Numbered from the stretch's first letter, positions 21,865 to 32,323 are shown. The stretch: DNA of 64,000 nt from Brevibacillus daliensis (GCF_021245735.1 NZ_JAJISB010000004.1:1-64000), one strand, 5' to 3'. Program-made: numbers and translations. The notes: generated by a model from the letters alone, not told the origin.

Positions 21865-22428
21865 TTATGCTTTCAATACATCGTGGTCCACGTAGCGATC
21901 TCCGTTCAGCTCACTAATTACATTAATCGCTACCTTGGCACCATCTCCGGCAGTGATGATGGTGTGCATGCTAACTCCAGCGCATGTACCGGCTGCCCAG
22001 ATACCTTCTATGTTGGTTTTACCTTGTGCGTTTACATCAAATACGGTTTTGATGCGAGGCTCTGTACCGTCTTTTGTAGCGATTCCAGCTGCTTCAGCAA
22101 GTGTAGTCATCATACCGGAAGCGATGATCAAATGACCACCTTGATAAGAGCCGTTTTCTGTTGTAACAGTAATGACATCGCCTTCTTTGGATACTGCAGT
22201 TGCTGTATCTTCTACGACCTCAGTACCGAATTTTTCAGCTTGTTTCAGACCTGTTTCTACAAGGTCAGGACCGCTGATTTCTGATACACCATAGTGATTT
22301 TCAACCCAAGCGCGTTTGGTAACACCTTTATCGTTGTCGATTAGCAACGTTTTCTTTCCTGCTTTTGCAGTGAAGATTGCTGCACTTGCTCCTGAAGGAC
22401 CAGCACCAATAATTATTACATCATACAT
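21865..22428 (-). CDS. Short FAD/NAD(P)-binding oxidoreductase of the thioredoxin-reductase superfamily
   Basis: 187 residues. N-terminal dinucleotide-binding GAGPSGASAA and C-terminal FAD motif WAAGTCAG are present, but the central NADPH domain and the CxxC redox pair of TrxB are absent. Such half-size TrxB-like proteins occur in Bacilli, and their partner is usually unknown. It stands alone, divergent from a WYL regulator. The start lies behind GGAGG. Confidence 0.75.
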   Translation of the reverse strand: MYDVIIIGAGPSGASAAIFTAKAGKKTLLIDNDKGVTKRAWVENHYGVSEISGPDLVETGLKQAEKFGTEVVEDTATAVSKEGDVITVTTENGSYQGGHLIIASGMMTTLAEAAGIATKDGTEPRIKTVFDVNAQGKTNIEGIWAAGTCAGVSMHTIITAGDGAKVAINVISELNGDRYVDHDVLKA

Positions 22429-22595
22429 GAAAGACTCCTCCTTTTGTGATATAAGATGAACTGACTAAAGCAATGAAAGCAACTTTAGAAGTTATATACC
22501 CTTTATGTACTGCTTTGCTACTTCTATTATAGCGTATGGTTCAGAAAATATTTTATAATTTAACTAATATATAGTTTCATATAGGGAGTATGTGA

Positions 22596-23543
22596 ATGAA
22601 CAAAACAGACCGCATGTTGGCTATTATAGTAGAGATTCAACGAAAAGGCAGTTGTCGTGCGGAAGATTTGGCTGCTGCTTTTGAAACAAGTGTACGAACT
22701 ATTTACAGGGATGTTCAAGCACTCAGTGAAGCAGGTGTTCCACTCATCGGGATACCGGGACAGGGATATTCGTTGATGGAAGGTTACTTTTTGCCGCCAG
22801 TTTGTTTTAAAGCAGAGGAAGCATCTGCGTTACTGTTGGGTGCTACTTATATCCAACAGCAGTTTGATGAAAGTTATCGTAACCATGTAGAGACTGCTAG
22901 TAGAAAGTTAGAAGGTATCTTATCCGAAGAAGTAAGAGGAGACGTTGACAAGACTCGGTCTGGCATCCGATTTATTCTACAGAGAGCAAGTGCAGCAAAC
23001 GAACATGAAGAAGAAATTCTGGGGGTACTTCGTAGAGCAGTACTGGAACAAAAGCAGGTGCGTATTCATTACCAAAAACCAGCTAATAAACCTGACAAAA
23101 ACAAAGAAACAGAGCGCACTGTTAATCCGTACGGTCTAGTTTTGGTACGGGATAAATGGGCTCTTTTAGCGTTTTGTCATTTGCGTGGAGAGATTCGACA
23201 CTTTCGATTAAGTCGGATTACTGGTCTTGACATGACAGAGAAAAAATTTGAGCGTCCATCTGATTTTTATCTGGAGACTTATAAACCTGTGGATGATCGG
23301 CACACAGTGGTTCGCATCCATCTATCAGGCAAATCAAGGAACCTGGTAAAAGAAGATGATTTTTATTATATCGATTCGTTTTCTGAGGATTCAACTGGTG
23401 TACTCGTTACGCTACGAGTTCGTCGATTAGAAGAAATCCTTTCCTGGGTGCTTGGATGGGGGGCCGACGCCAGAGTACTGGAGCCTGAAGAACTGAAACA
23501 ACTTGTTAGAAAAGAAATTACAAAAATGTTGAAGCACTACTGA
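22596..23543 (+). CDS. HTH transcriptional regulator with WYL domain (YafY-like)
   Basis: 315 residues. The N-terminal DeoR-type winged helix (DLAAAFETSVRTIYRDVQAL, near residue 25) is followed by a WYL sensor domain (near 150-230, WALLAFCHLRGEIRHFRLSR) and the WCX extension. Such proteins bind ligands or nucleic acids through WYL. It precedes a DinB protein by 65 bp, and they may form a unit. Target genes unknown. Confidence 0.85.
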   Translation: MNKTDRMLAIIVEIQRKGSCRAEDLAAAFETSVRTIYRDVQALSEAGVPLIGIPGQGYSLMEGYFLPPVCFKAEEASALLLGATYIQQQFDESYRNHVETASRKLEGILSEEVRGDVDKTRSGIRFILQRASAANEHEEEILGVLRRAVLEQKQVRIHYQKPANKPDKNKETERTVNPYGLVLVRDKWALLAFCHLRGEIRHFRLSRITGLDMTEKKFERPSDFYLETYKPVDDRHTVVRIHLSGKSRNLVKEDDFYYIDSFSEDSTGVLVTLRVRRLEEILSWVLGWGADARVLEPEELKQLVRKEITKMLKHY

Positions 23544-23607
23544 CATACTGGTGTCAGTAGTGTTTTTCTATACTAGTTGTATTCAAATAGAAAAGGAGCA
23601 GTGGTTT

Positions 23608-24141
23608 ATGAATACGAAGGTAGTTTTACAACAGTTTGAGGTCGTAGTAACGGATTATTTAGAAGCTTTGGAGAGCTATGACTGGGAACGTCTTACATAC
23701 AAACCAAGCGCAGGGGAGTGGTCTTTGGGCCAGATGTACATGCATCTTATCCAATCTGCACTTTACATGCAACTGCGCAATGTGGAACTTTGTATGATAC
23801 AGAACAAGGAAGATCCGAATGTTCATTACTCAGGAGAAAAAACAGAGCAGGGTAAGCGCGTTTATGCTCAGGGGAGTTTTCCGCCGATTCAAATTCAAGT
23901 TCCAGCTTCACCTGAGTATACGCCAGCAGAGCCTGAAAGCAAGGAGCAAATCCGAAAAGGGCTTGAGAAGGTGTTAGAAAGAATGCGAGATTTAGAACCG
24001 AAGCTACATGAAGGTACACATGACAGTAAAATTCAACATCCAGGACTAGGGTTTTTACATGCCAAAGAGTGGTACGCTTTGGTCGAAATGCATTTTCGCC
24101 ATCATTTCCTTCAGAAAACAAGGCTAGAACAAATGTCGTAA
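23608..24141 (+). CDS. DinB-like (DUF664-type) metalloprotein
   Basis: 177 residues with a four-helix DinB fold: HLIQSALYMQL near residue 48 and a late EMHFRHHFLQK motif give the usual three-His metal site. These enzymes include thiol transferases such as bacillithiol transferases. The start at 23608 follows AAAGGAG. It lies directly after the WYL regulator. Confidence 0.75.
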   Translation: MNTKVVLQQFEVVVTDYLEALESYDWERLTYKPSAGEWSLGQMYMHLIQSALYMQLRNVELCMIQNKEDPNVHYSGEKTEQGKRVYAQGSFPPIQIQVPASPEYTPAEPESKEQIRKGLEKVLERMRDLEPKLHEGTHDSKIQHPGLGFLHAKEWYALVEMHFRHHFLQKTRLEQMS

Positions 24142-24150
24142 CACACAAAA

Positions 24151-24188
24151 AAAGCTCTGCCAGTCCTTAGGACCAACAGAGCTTTTTG
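24151..24188. terminator. Bidirectional terminator
   Basis: AAAGCTCTG pairs with CAGAGCTTT, with A and T runs outside. It lies between the DinB gene and the converging cytochrome c gene. Confidence 0.85.
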
Positions 24189-24243
24189 ACTCTATAAACA
24201 ATCGGTTTTTCATAGTAGTTTTAATGTTGGAATAGTGAGTTTT

Positions 24244-24651
24244 TTATTTCTTTTCAGATAACCATTTAGCTACTGCAGCTACTTCTTTCGGATTATTAAT
24301 TAGTCCAGGAGGCATTATACCTCTACCTTCTTTAATAACTTTACTAATGTCATCAGCACTTAATTTAGATCCAATATTAGCTAGAGCAGGACCAGACATA
24401 CCTTCTAGATTTTGACCGTGACAGGCAATACAGCTTTTTTGAACGAGTTGTTCTGCGTTAATTTCAGCAGTTGCTCCTCCGCCTGCACCGCCGCTAGCTT
24501 CACCTGTGTCGTGTTTTGGTGGATAGAATATTGTGGCTACAACGAAGAGTATGAAAATTAAAAACAATAGACCGAAAGAAAAACCAAATGCTTTCGCCGA
24601 GTCAATAATGTCATTTTGATTCATGTCTTTCTTGAATTTTGAACCAGCCAT
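24244..24651 (-). CDS. Membrane-anchored c-type cytochrome
   Basis: 135 residues. One N-terminal membrane helix (about residues 25-42) is followed by a Gly/Ala-rich linker and a mono-heme domain with CIACH near residue 73 and a late axial Met (IMPPGL). It resembles B. subtilis cytochrome c-550 (CccA), an electron carrier to oxidases. The start at 24651 lies behind AGGAGG; the longer frame has no ribosome site. Single gene. Confidence 0.85.
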   Translation of the reverse strand: MAGSKFKKDMNQNDIIDSAKAFGFSFGLLFLIFILFVVATIFYPPKHDTGEASGGAGGGATAEINAEQLVQKSCIACHGQNLEGMSGPALANIGSKLSADDISKVIKEGRGIMPPGLINNPKEVAAVAKWLSEKK

Positions 24652-25062
24652 GCGAGAGGAACCTCCTAGTATAAGAATAATACCTGTAATGAAACCTACT
24701 TGCATTGTAAGGGAAAATTATAACAGTTGCAACAAAACGGACACACCAAAAGTAATTGTACACAATTCTGACAATATTTCGAAAGTGACTTATATTAACA
24801 GGATTTTTAAATACTTGGAAAAAGAGTAGGTAAAATCAAGGAGGCGAATGGATGATAAGGAAAATTATACCATAAAAAGTGCGAATATATTCATTTTTCT
24901 AGTATAGATGTTTTTTTGGTTGCATATATAGGTCTGGAATGTAAAGGAAGTGTATGGGAAGTAGGGTAATCTAAGTTGTTGTTCAGATCTAGTTGTGGTA
25001 AAGTATAGATTATGGACAATGATGGGTTCGCGTACTGACATTGTATTGAGGTGAAAGAGAAA
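24652..25062. promoter_or_regulatory. Divergent gap with candidate secG promoter
   Basis: TTGTTG at 24976-24981 and TAAAGT at 24999-25004, 17 bp apart, form a plausible sigma-A promoter for secG. A 19-codon frame at 24850 behind AAGGAGG is too short to support. Nothing else seen. Confidence 0.45.
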
Positions 25063-25299
25063 ATGGCATTAGTTGCAAAGATCATTTTAGTAATCTCAGC
25101 GATTGCCTTGATTATCGCTGTGCTACTGCAGTCAGGTAAAAGCCCTGGATTAGGCGGAGTTATTGGCGGCGGTAATGAACAGATGGTAGGAAAACAAAAA
25201 GCAAGAGGTATGGATGCAGTATTGAACAAAGTAACAGTAGTTTTTGCTGTTTTGTTTATGGTATCTGCAGTATTGCTTGCATTCTTCCTACAAGGGTAA
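25063..25299 (+). CDS. secG: Protein-export membrane protein SecG
   Basis: 78 residues with two membrane helices (about residues 5-22 and 54-76) around a cytoplasmic Gly-rich loop (GLGGVIGGG). A small accessory subunit of the SecYEG channel. The start ATG at 25063 follows TTGAGGTG; the GTG in frame upstream is part of that ribosome site. It is upstream of rnr and smpB, as in B. subtilis, but with its own terminator and without the esterase gene found there. Confidence 0.93.
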   Translation: MALVAKIILVISAIALIIAVLLQSGKSPGLGGVIGGGNEQMVGKQKARGMDAVLNKVTVVFAVLFMVSAVLLAFFLQG

Positions 25300-25313
25300 A
25301 TTGAATTGAGTAT

Positions 25314-25350
25314 AAAGACAGCGGATGTTACATCGGCTGTCTTTTTTTCT
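25314..25350 (+). terminator. Terminator after secG
   Basis: AAAGACAGCGGATG pairs with CATCGGCTGTCTTT (one G-G mismatch) and is followed by more T. Bases 25351-25604 hold only the likely rnr promoter. Confidence 0.85.
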
Positions 25351-25604
25351 TGATGAATGGAAGCTTTCATTTCTATTAGATTTTACGAAGTACGTAGATG
25401 TGCCATTAATGGGCTCATTAATTCAGAAATTCTAGCTTTACTATTCTATTCTCCTACATAATTCACAGGATATCTATTTTTCTTTGGTACAAACAAAGAG
25501 AAAATAGGTAATTTTTCATAAGATTAGTACACTATATGATAAAGATGTTTTTCCATGTCGATATCGTGGCATACTATAGATAATCATAAAAAAGGAGCAA
25601 ACAG

Positions 25605-28115
25605 ATGAAAGAAATCGATATTCTTTCCTTTATGCGGGAACAAGTTTATCATCCGATGACAATAAATGAACTGGAAGAGGCATTCAGTCTCTCAGGTTCG
25701 AATGAGTTCAAGGACCTGGTAAAAACCCTTAATCAATTAGAAACTCGCGGTGAAATTATTCGAACACGTACCAATCGGTATGGGGTACCAGAAAAGATGA
25801 ATCTGATTCGAGGTAGATTACAAAACCATCCCAAAGGTTTTGGCTTTGTAATTGCGGAAGCAGAAGGTCTTGATGATGTGTATGTACACGCTAATGATAT
25901 GAACGGAGCCATGCATGGTGATACCGTTCTGGTTCGTGTAGAAAAAGAAATGAATGGAAACCGTCTGGAAGGGCGGATTATTCGTGTTTGTGAACGCAGT
26001 TCGAGTACGATAGTAGGTACGTATCAGGATGAGAATTTTTATGGTTTTGTGATTCCAGATGACAAGCGTATTGGCAAGGATATTTTTATTCCAAAAGAAG
26101 CTAACAATGGGGCAGCAGATGGCCATAAAGTAGTAGTGAAAATTGTGAAGTTCCCTGAGGGCAGAGGTAATCCAGAAGGAGAGGTTGTAGAGATTCTGGG
26201 CCATAAAAATGATCCAGGAGTAGATATTCTCTCAATAATCCGTAAGTATAACTTGCCCGAAGGCTTTCCTGCCGATGTAATGGAAGAGGCGGAAACTGTG
26301 CCGGATCAAATTTCGGAAGATGAGATAAAAGATCGACGTGACTTACGTGATCGCATGATGGTCACCATTGATGGCGCAGATGCGAAGGACCTTGATGACG
26401 CGGTATCCTTGGAACGTCTGGAAAACGGTAATATTCGACTGGGCGTACATATCGCTGACGTTAGTTACTATGTGAAGCACAAGTCGTCACTCGATCAGGA
26501 AGCGTACCGTCGGGGAAACAGTGTATACCTCGTAGATCGGGTTATTCCCATGATTCCTCATCGCCTCTCCAATGGGATTTGTAGCTTGAATCCACAGGTA
26601 GACCGGTTGACGATTTCCAGTGATATGGAGATGGACGCCGGCGGGAATGTGGTAGATCATGATATTTTCCTAAGTGTGATTCGTACGAATGAACGTATGA
26701 CTTACGCTGATGTACGCAGTATTTTGGAAGATCAGGATGAACAGCTGCTTGAAAAATATAAAGAGCTAGTCCCAATGTTTGAAGATATGAAAGAGCTATG
26801 CCTGAAACTGCGCAATAAGCGTATGAAGCGTGGCGCGATCGATTTTGATTTCCGTGAAGCCAAGATTTATGTAAATGAAGAAGGCGAACCGACTAATATT
26901 GGATTCCGTACTCGCACCATAGCGGAACAAATCATTGAGGAATTCATGCTGGCTGCCAACGAAACGGTTGCCGAGCATTTTCACAGACTGCATCGTCCGT
27001 TTATTTATCGCATCCATGATGATCCGAAGGAAGAGAAGCTACAGAATTTCATGGAGTTCATTACCAACTTCGGCTACTCGGTTCGAGGAAAAGGAAATTC
27101 GGTTCATCCACGTGCCTTGCAGCAGCTTTTAGAAGAAGTAAAAGGAACGCCGGAAGAGATTATTATCAGCACGGTATTGCTTCGTTCCATGAAGCAAGCG
27201 AAGTACGATGCGGAGAGTCTGGGACACTTTGGGCTGTCCACCGATTTTTACACGCACTTCACTTCTCCAATTCGCAGATATCCTGACCTGATCGTGCATC
27301 GAATGATCCGTCTGTGGCTAGAGAAAAAAGTGCTTGATCCTAAAGAAGAAGCCTACTGGACAGAAGAGATGCCGATTATTGCGGAACATACATCTCATAG
27401 AGAACGAGTAGCAGTAGATGCAGAACGTGAGACAGACGATCTGAAGAAAGCAGAATATATGCTTCAACATATCGGCGAAGAGTTCGAGGGTGTAATCTCT
27501 AGTGTTACTTCCTTTGGTATCTTCGTGGAACTGCCTAACACAATCGAGGGCTTGGTCCACGTCAGCTATATGACAGACGACTATTATAACTACCACGAAA
27601 AGATGTATGCCATGATTGGTGAGCGTACGGGTAAACAGTACCGCATTGGTGATGAGGTACTTGTTCGGGTAGCGAATGTAAATGTAGATGAACACACGAT
27701 TGATTTTGAGATAGTGGGTATGAAAAAACCAAGCGAAATCCGGTTAGGCAATACGCGCGGCTCACGGGTAATCGAAGGTGGCCGTGGGCGTAATGATCAA
27801 CGTGCCGGTCGAGACCGAGATAACGGTAACCGCGGACAAAAGAGATCCAAAGCAACGAAAGATACAGGGTTCGGTGCTGGTAAACGCAAACGCTCGGAAC
27901 GCGGTGATTCTCGTGGTGGAGCAGGGGATGGTTCCCGTGGAGCTGGTGAAAAATCAGGAAATGGTGGTCGCAAGGTGAGCATTCCTGAATCTGGTGGTCA
28001 AGGTAGTGAGGAGACCGTGAGCAACAAACAGAAAGGCTTCTGGGAAGATTACGTTGGAGCTAAGAAAAAGAAGAAGAAATCTGTGGCTAAATCAGCTAAG
28101 CGCAAGCGTAAGTAA
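25605..28115 (+). CDS. rnr: Ribonuclease R
   Basis: 836 residues; 3'-to-5' exoribonuclease that degrades structured RNA and works with trans-translation. N-terminal winged helix, cold-shock domains ([10 protein letters not shown] near 70), the RNB catalytic core with [11 protein letters not shown] near residue 262, an S1 domain near 625-705 and a long Lys/Arg/Gly-rich tail ending [26 protein letters not shown]. Upstream of smpB and ssrA, the conserved quality-control set. Confidence 0.97.
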   Translation: MKEIDILSFMREQVYHPMTINELEEAFSLSGSNEFKDLVKTLNQLETRGEIIRTRTNRYGVPEKMNLIRGRLQNHPKGFGFVIAEAEGLDDVYVHANDMNGAMHGDTVLVRVEKEMNGNRLEGRIIRVCERSSSTIVGTYQDENFYGFVIPDDKRIGKDIFIPKEANNGAADGHKVVVKIVKFPEGRGNPEGEVVEILGHKNDPGVDILSIIRKYNLPEGFPADVMEEAETVPDQISEDEIKDRRDLRDRMMVTIDGADAKDLDDAVSLERLENGNIRLGVHIADVSYYVKHKSSLDQEAYRRGNSVYLVDRVIPMIPHRLSNGICSLNPQVDRLTISSDMEMDAGGNVVDHDIFLSVIRTNERMTYADVRSILEDQDEQLLEKYKELVPMFEDMKELCLKLRNKRMKRGAIDFDFREAKIYVNEEGEPTNIGFRTRTIAEQIIEEFMLAANETVAEHFHRLHRPFIYRIHDDPKEEKLQNFMEFITNFGYSVRGKGNSVHPRALQQLLEEVKGTPEEIIISTVLLRSMKQAKYDAESLGHFGLSTDFYTHFTSPIRRYPDLIVHRMIRLWLEKKVLDPKEEAYWTEEMPIIAEHTSHRERVAVDAERETDDLKKAEYMLQHIGEEFEGVISSVTSFGIFVELPNTIEGLVHVSYMTDDYYNYHEKMYAMIGERTGKQYRIGDEVLVRVANVNVDEHTIDFEIVGMKKPSEIRLGNTRGSRVIEGGRGRNDQRAGRDRDNGNRGQKRSKATKDTGFGAGKRKRSERGDSRGGAGDGSRGAGEKSGNGGRKVSIPESGGQGSEETVSNKQKGFWEDYVGAKKKKKKSVAKSAKRKRK

Positions 28116-28181
28116 TTGCCTGAATGCTTCATTTTTGCTATACTAGGATGTACGATTTCTTGCGAAGATGAGGTGATTTCC

Positions 28182-28655
28182 GTGACCGTTTCAAAAAAAG
28201 GAACCAAGACCGTAGCACAGAACAAAAAAGCAAGACATGACTATCACATTGAAGAAGTGATAGAAACAGGAATTGCCCTTACTGGAACGGAAATCAAGTC
28301 GATTCGGGGAGGACGCGTACAGCTTAAAGACAGTTTTGCTAAGGTAACAGATGGGGAGCTTATCTTGTACAACGTGCATATCAGCCCGTATGAACAAGGG
28401 AACCGCTTTAACCATGAACCTGAACGCAATCGTACACTGTTGGTGAAGCGTCTGGAGATCTTGAAGCTGAACAGTTTGGTTCGTGAACAGGGCTACTCGC
28501 TTGTACCTCTTAGTATCTATCTGAAAAACGGATGGGCTAAGGTGGAACTGGCACTCGTTCGTGGTAAGAAAAACTACGATAAGAGAGAAGACCTGAAGAA
28601 GAAGGATGCTCAGCGTGAAGTGGAGCGTGCTCTACGTGATCGGCAGAAGTATTAG
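28182..28655 (+). CDS. smpB: SsrA-binding protein SmpB
   Basis: 157 residues, GTG start behind GATGAGGTG. The frame extends upstream to the rnr stop but that part is not conserved in style. The typical [10 protein letters not shown] start, [10 protein letters not shown] and the basic C-terminal helix ending DRQKY are present. It delivers tmRNA to stalled ribosomes. Lies 67 bp after rnr and about 430 bp before the tmRNA gene it partners. Confidence 0.97.
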   Translation: MTVSKKGTKTVAQNKKARHDYHIEEVIETGIALTGTEIKSIRGGRVQLKDSFAKVTDGELILYNVHISPYEQGNRFNHEPERNRTLLVKRLEILKLNSLVREQGYSLVPLSIYLKNGWAKVELALVRGKKNYDKREDLKKKDAQREVERALRDRQKY

Positions 28656-28920
28656 TTTCTAAGGATTATGCCATTTTCTTCATATATAGCTATATTTTCG
28701 GTTCTGTAACGTTGAAGGCGAGTAATATTGGAAAAGGTCGGGATACTTCCATTCTATTTCCTCTGTTACCAAGATGCTTCATTGAGAACTGAATGTGGTT
28801 ATGATAATATATAGCTATAACAAGTTGGTAATACACTGTGGTCTACAGGTGCACATATTAACACTCTTTTCATCATCTTAGTATCGTGTAGAACTGAGAT
28901 GGGTAAAGCGCCTCGGAGTT

Positions 28921-28955
28921 GAACAGGCGACCGATTGGATCCCGGTCGTCTGTTC
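28921..28955. repeat. 35-nt palindromic hairpin element, copy 1
   Basis: GAACAGGCGACCG pairs with CGGTCGTCTGTTC around a 9-nt loop. A related 35-nt element (26 of 35 identical by my alignment) is at 47635. It is in the smpB-ssrA gap, 28656-29083, which otherwise shows only A/T-rich sequence and the ssrA promoter region. Confidence 0.65.
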
Positions 28956-29083
28956 TGTCTCTGAAAGTCACAAGCTTGTTATTGAGGATTACTGGTTGTT
29001 TTAGAAAGTATTGTTTTACAAGATGTAATTTTTGGTGGTATAACTTCATAGTTTTACTTTCTACTTGCTCTAATTTCTATCCT

Positions 29084-29435
29084 GGGGGCGTTTTGGATTC
29101 GACGGGGATGGTAGAGCATGAGAAGCGAGCCGGGGGGCTGCGGACCTCGTCATCAACGCGGATAGCCATTAACTGGCAACAAACAACTTTCTCTAGCTGC
29201 CTAATCTCAGCTAGGTGCTACCACTCCATCGCCCATGTGGCGTGACTAGCACTCAAACTTAGTGGGATACGCCTAAGGCTTCCGTCTGGAGCTGATGGAA
29301 GAAGATCAATCAGACTAGGTAGCGGGTCAGCGCGTCACTCCGCGAATCCACTACCGAAATTTAAATGAGTGACTGCGCTCGGAGATGCTCATGTATCGCT
29401 GTTTTCGGACGGGGGTTCGAATCCCCCCGCCTCCA
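29084..29435 (+). ncRNA. ssrA: Transfer-messenger RNA (tmRNA)
   Basis: The 5' end GGGGGCG pairs with CGCCTCC at the 3' end to form the tRNA-like acceptor; TTCGAAT gives the T-loop. The mRNA part starts at GGC (29175) and encodes the tag GNKQLSLAA before TAA (29202), ending in the usual LAA degradation signal. The 3' terminus reads CCTCCATCA, so CCA appears not to be encoded in full. It rescues stalled ribosomes with SmpB. Confidence 0.96.
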
Positions 29436-29441
29436 TCAAGA

Positions 29442-29475
29442 AAAGCCCGACCTAATGCGGTTTGGGCTTTTTTAA
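29442..29475 (+). terminator. Terminator of ssrA
   Basis: AAAGCCC pairs with GGGCTTT and is followed by T. Confidence 0.85.
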
Positions 29476-29599
29476 TGCCTGAAATTGTAGACGACTAGTA
29501 GACAAGGGTCTTTAATGAACTGGATTTCCGTAAATCTTGTAGACAACATTTGTATAGTGTGTCGAACTCCTCCAAGTAAATCGAGTAGTTTAAAAAAAT

Positions 29600-29624
29600 G
29601 GTGACCAGTTATGGTCACCTTTTT
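29600..29624. terminator. Terminator hairpin 3 bp before the group II intron
   Basis: GGTGACCA pairs with TGGTCACC, followed by TTTTT. The intron starts just behind the T-run, a placement favoured by group IIC introns. Confidence 0.85.
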
Positions 29625-29627
29625 GTT

Positions 29628-31539
29628 GTGTGCCACGCATGGCGATTAACTAGGTGGTGAAAGTCCACTGTGGGGGTTTGTAGTTACCAACCACTAGCCA
29701 AGAGCAAGGGTGTCCATCGTGAGATGGAATCTGAAGGAAGCTGGAGGAAGCTGGAGGCAAAACTCCGACCCAAGGAACACGAACATCATTAGGCATAGGC
29801 TTATGGGATGAGCTTGCAACACAAAGCGAAGTCCAATCAACTACACGGACATACCAATGTAAATGATGTGGGTACATGGAGGGAAAGTGAATCGTCTTAC
29901 CGCGGGAGGTCTCATGGACGTGAGGAGATCCACTTCAAATCACGGTTGAAACAAGATTTACCATGAGAAGTCAGCAGAAGCCATAGTACTTCATGTAGTC
30001 GACGACATGAGGGAAGGGTTGAACCTTAGGAGGTGTTAGTCAATGAATGCTACCAACACAGGAGTAAAGGGCAGCCAACTTCCAACGGAAGGCTCCACGC
30101 AGATAGATAGTGCGGAACACGAAGGGTATGCGGGAGCGCACAGTCCTGTAAGGATAGCTGAAAACAACAACACCAACGCAAACGAGTCGAGGAAGGGCTT
30201 GCTTGAAGAAATCGTGAGCAGAGACAATATGAACCAAGCGTTCAAGAGAGTCAAAGCGAACAAATGCTCTCACGGGATTGATGGGATGACAGTAGATGAA
30301 CTTCTACAATATCTCAAAGAAAACGGAAAAACCATCAGGCAAGCCATTCTGGATGGGAAGCACCGTCCAAATCCCGTTCGAAGGGTAGAAATACCGAAAG
30401 AGAACGGAAAGAGAAGAAATCTTGGAATCCCAACCGTTGTGGATCGAGTGATACAACAGGCAATAGCCCAAGTACTCACACCCCTTTACGAGGAACAGTT
30501 TTCAGTGAACAGCTACGGTTTCCGCCCCAAGCGGAGTGCACATGACGCTATTCGAAAGAGCCAGCGCAACATACAGGAAGGGTACAAATATGTGGTCGAC
30601 ATGGACCTGGAGAAATACTTCGATACGGTGAATCAAAGTAAGCTGGTCGAGGTATTATCGAGAACCATCAAAGATGGACGAGTCATCTCACTCATACACA
30701 AGTACCTGAAAGCTGGGGTTGTCATGAAACACCACTTTGAAGAAACAGAAGTCGGTGTGCCGCAGGGTGGCAACTTGAGTCCAATTCTCAGCAATATCAT
30801 GCTAAACGAGCTGGATAAGGAACTGGAGAAGCGAGGACATAGATTTGTGCGTTATGCGGATGACCTTCTCATCTTCTGCAAAAGCAAAAGAAGTGCCGAA
30901 AGGGCACTAGAAAACATAATCCCTTTCATCGAAAAGAAACTGTTTCTTCGAATCAATCGGGAGAAAACGGTGGTAGATGAGGCGAGAAGAGTCAAATTTC
31001 TTGGATTCTCATTTTATCAGCATAAAGAAGAAACGAGAATCAGAATTCATCCAAAATCCATTGTAAAGATGAAAACTAGAGTAAAGGAACTCACATCGAG
31101 AAGCAATGGAATAGGAAATGCAGAAAGAGCGGAGAAACTGAGACGCTATATTATGGGGTGGGTAAATTACTTCAAAATAGCGGATATGAAGAAACTACTC
31201 CAATCTACGGATGAATGGATGAGAAGAAGGATTTGCATGGTCTACTGGAAACAGTGGAAACGAGTGAAGACAAGGTTTGAGCAATTGAAAACACTCGGAG
31301 TCCACAAACAGAAAGCATGGGAATACGCAAACACAAGAAAGAGCTATTGGAGAACATCCAATAGCCCTATCCTCGCTACATCCCTCGGCAATAATACCCT
31401 CAAAGGATTAGGATTCCTCTACTTTTCAGATTATTATCGACAAGTAACTGCGTGAACTAAGGAACCGCCGTATACCGGACGGTACGTACGATGGTGTGGG
31501 AGGTCGGCTACTCAACTAATGGGTAGCCTCCTACCCGAT
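29628..31539 (+). mobile_element. Group II intron with reverse transcriptase
   Basis: About 1.9 kb. The 5' end GTGTGCCAC resembles group II starts. A 415-nt structured leader precedes the RT gene. Behind it, domain V is recognisable at about 31460-31500 (GGAACCGCCGTATACCGGAC, then GGTACGTACGATGGTG), then a domain VI hairpin (GCTACTC/GGGTAGC) with a bulged A, and a 3' end near CCGAT. The boundary at 31539 is by consensus only. It looks complete. Confidence 0.85.
30043..31455 (+). CDS. ltrA: Group II intron reverse transcriptase/maturase (LtrA-like)
   Basis: 470 residues. Fingers-palm RT domain (about 85-330) with GVPQGGNLSPILSNIML and catalytic YADD near 287, then the maturase (X/GIIM) domain (EKLRRYIMGWVNYF). 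No endonuclease domain is evident, as in group IIC and some other classes. RBS AGGAGGTG. It splices and mobilises the intron. The motifs are intact, so the element may be active. Confidence 0.93.
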   Translation: MNATNTGVKGSQLPTEGSTQIDSAEHEGYAGAHSPVRIAENNNTNANESRKGLLEEIVSRDNMNQAFKRVKANKCSHGIDGMTVDELLQYLKENGKTIRQAILDGKHRPNPVRRVEIPKENGKRRNLGIPTVVDRVIQQAIAQVLTPLYEEQFSVNSYGFRPKRSAHDAIRKSQRNIQEGYKYVVDMDLEKYFDTVNQSKLVEVLSRTIKDGRVISLIHKYLKAGVVMKHHFEETEVGVPQGGNLSPILSNIMLNELDKELEKRGHRFVRYADDLLIFCKSKRSAERALENIIPFIEKKLFLRINREKTVVDEARRVKFLGFSFYQHKEETRIRIHPKSIVKMKTRVKELTSRSNGIGNAERAEKLRRYIMGWVNYFKIADMKKLLQSTDEWMRRRICMVYWKQWKRVKTRFEQLKTLGVHKQKAWEYANTRKSYWRTSNSPILATSLGNNTLKGLGFLYFSDYYRQVTA

Positions 31540-31639
31540 TATGATTTGGTTCATAATTGTGTATGCGATATGATCGGGAAATTTGTTCGAATTATTTTTG
31601 ATTTTAAACCCAAGTTCATTTCCAATAGAGTAATGGATA

Positions 31640-32323
31640 TTACCTGGGTCTAAGTAGCTTGCCTTCGTCCCGTGATATCATTTGAAGATAACGATAGACA
31701 CTTGATTCAGATATTCCCATTATTTCAGCAACTTCATTTATTGTACCTTTAATATCAAATACCCCAAATTCCTTTAATTTGGAAATAGCGAGTTTCTTTT
31801 GTTCAGGTGATAATTGAGCACCAGATTCTAATATATCTTTATCTATTACTGTATAAATGATATTACGAACATTATCAGTAAGTTTTTCAACAGGTTGTTC
31901 CTGATTAGTATTCTTTTCGATATGCTTTATATCTAAACTTAGATTAGCCAACTCTAAAACATCCATTGCGACTTTCCTATAGGCATCGGCATCAAAGTTT
32001 ATACAAAAAAGGCCCTGTAATTGACCTTCATGATCTTTAATAAATAAAGTAGATGAACGAAATTTTTTACTTTTTGGTCCTTCTCCAACATAATTTACAA
32101 CATGATCCTTATATAAATATTCTTTTTCATTGATTAACTTTTTTGCATAGTTAGTTAATGGGCCATTTAAAGATCTTCCACTTAATTCTCCATTGACTAT
32201 ATGACCGATATGAGAACCTCCATTAGGATTTAAAACATGTAATACAAATTCATAATTAGGTCCTAAAATTTCCCCGAAATAATTCATTATATTTTTATAG
32301 TGTCGAAATAGTTCATTATCCAA
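31640..32323 (-). CDS. YheO/DauR-like PAS and helix-turn-helix regulator
   Basis: About 227 residues. The N-terminal PAS_6-type sensor domain (about 10-115; GPNYEFVLHVLNPNGGSHIG) is followed by a C-terminal helix-turn-helix (NEVAEIMGISESSVYRYL). The start is taken as TTG at 32323 because AAGGAGG lies 9 bases upstream; the longer frame to 32455 lacks one. Family members control amino-acid use (DauR and D-arginine). It is divergent from the serine deaminase genes and so likely their regulator. Confidence 0.8.
   Translation of the reverse strand: MDNELFRHYKNIMNYFGEILGPNYEFVLHVLNPNGGSHIGHIVNGELSGRSLNGPLTNYAKKLINEKEYLYKDHVVNYVGEGPKSKKFRSSTLFIKDHEGQLQGLFCINFDADAYRKVAMDVLELANLSLDIKHIEKNTNQEQPVEKLTDNVRNIIYTVIDKDILESGAQLSPEQKKLAISKLKEFGVFDIKGTINEVAEIMGISESSVYRYLQMISRDEGKLLRPR

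Noticed and set aside
24850-24909. 19-codon frame behind AAGGAGG
   Set aside because: Too short and spacing too tight; no supporting similarity.
28919-29245. 108-codon plus-strand open frame over the ssrA 5' part
   Set aside because: It runs through the tmRNA gene; no ribosome site and no protein-like features.
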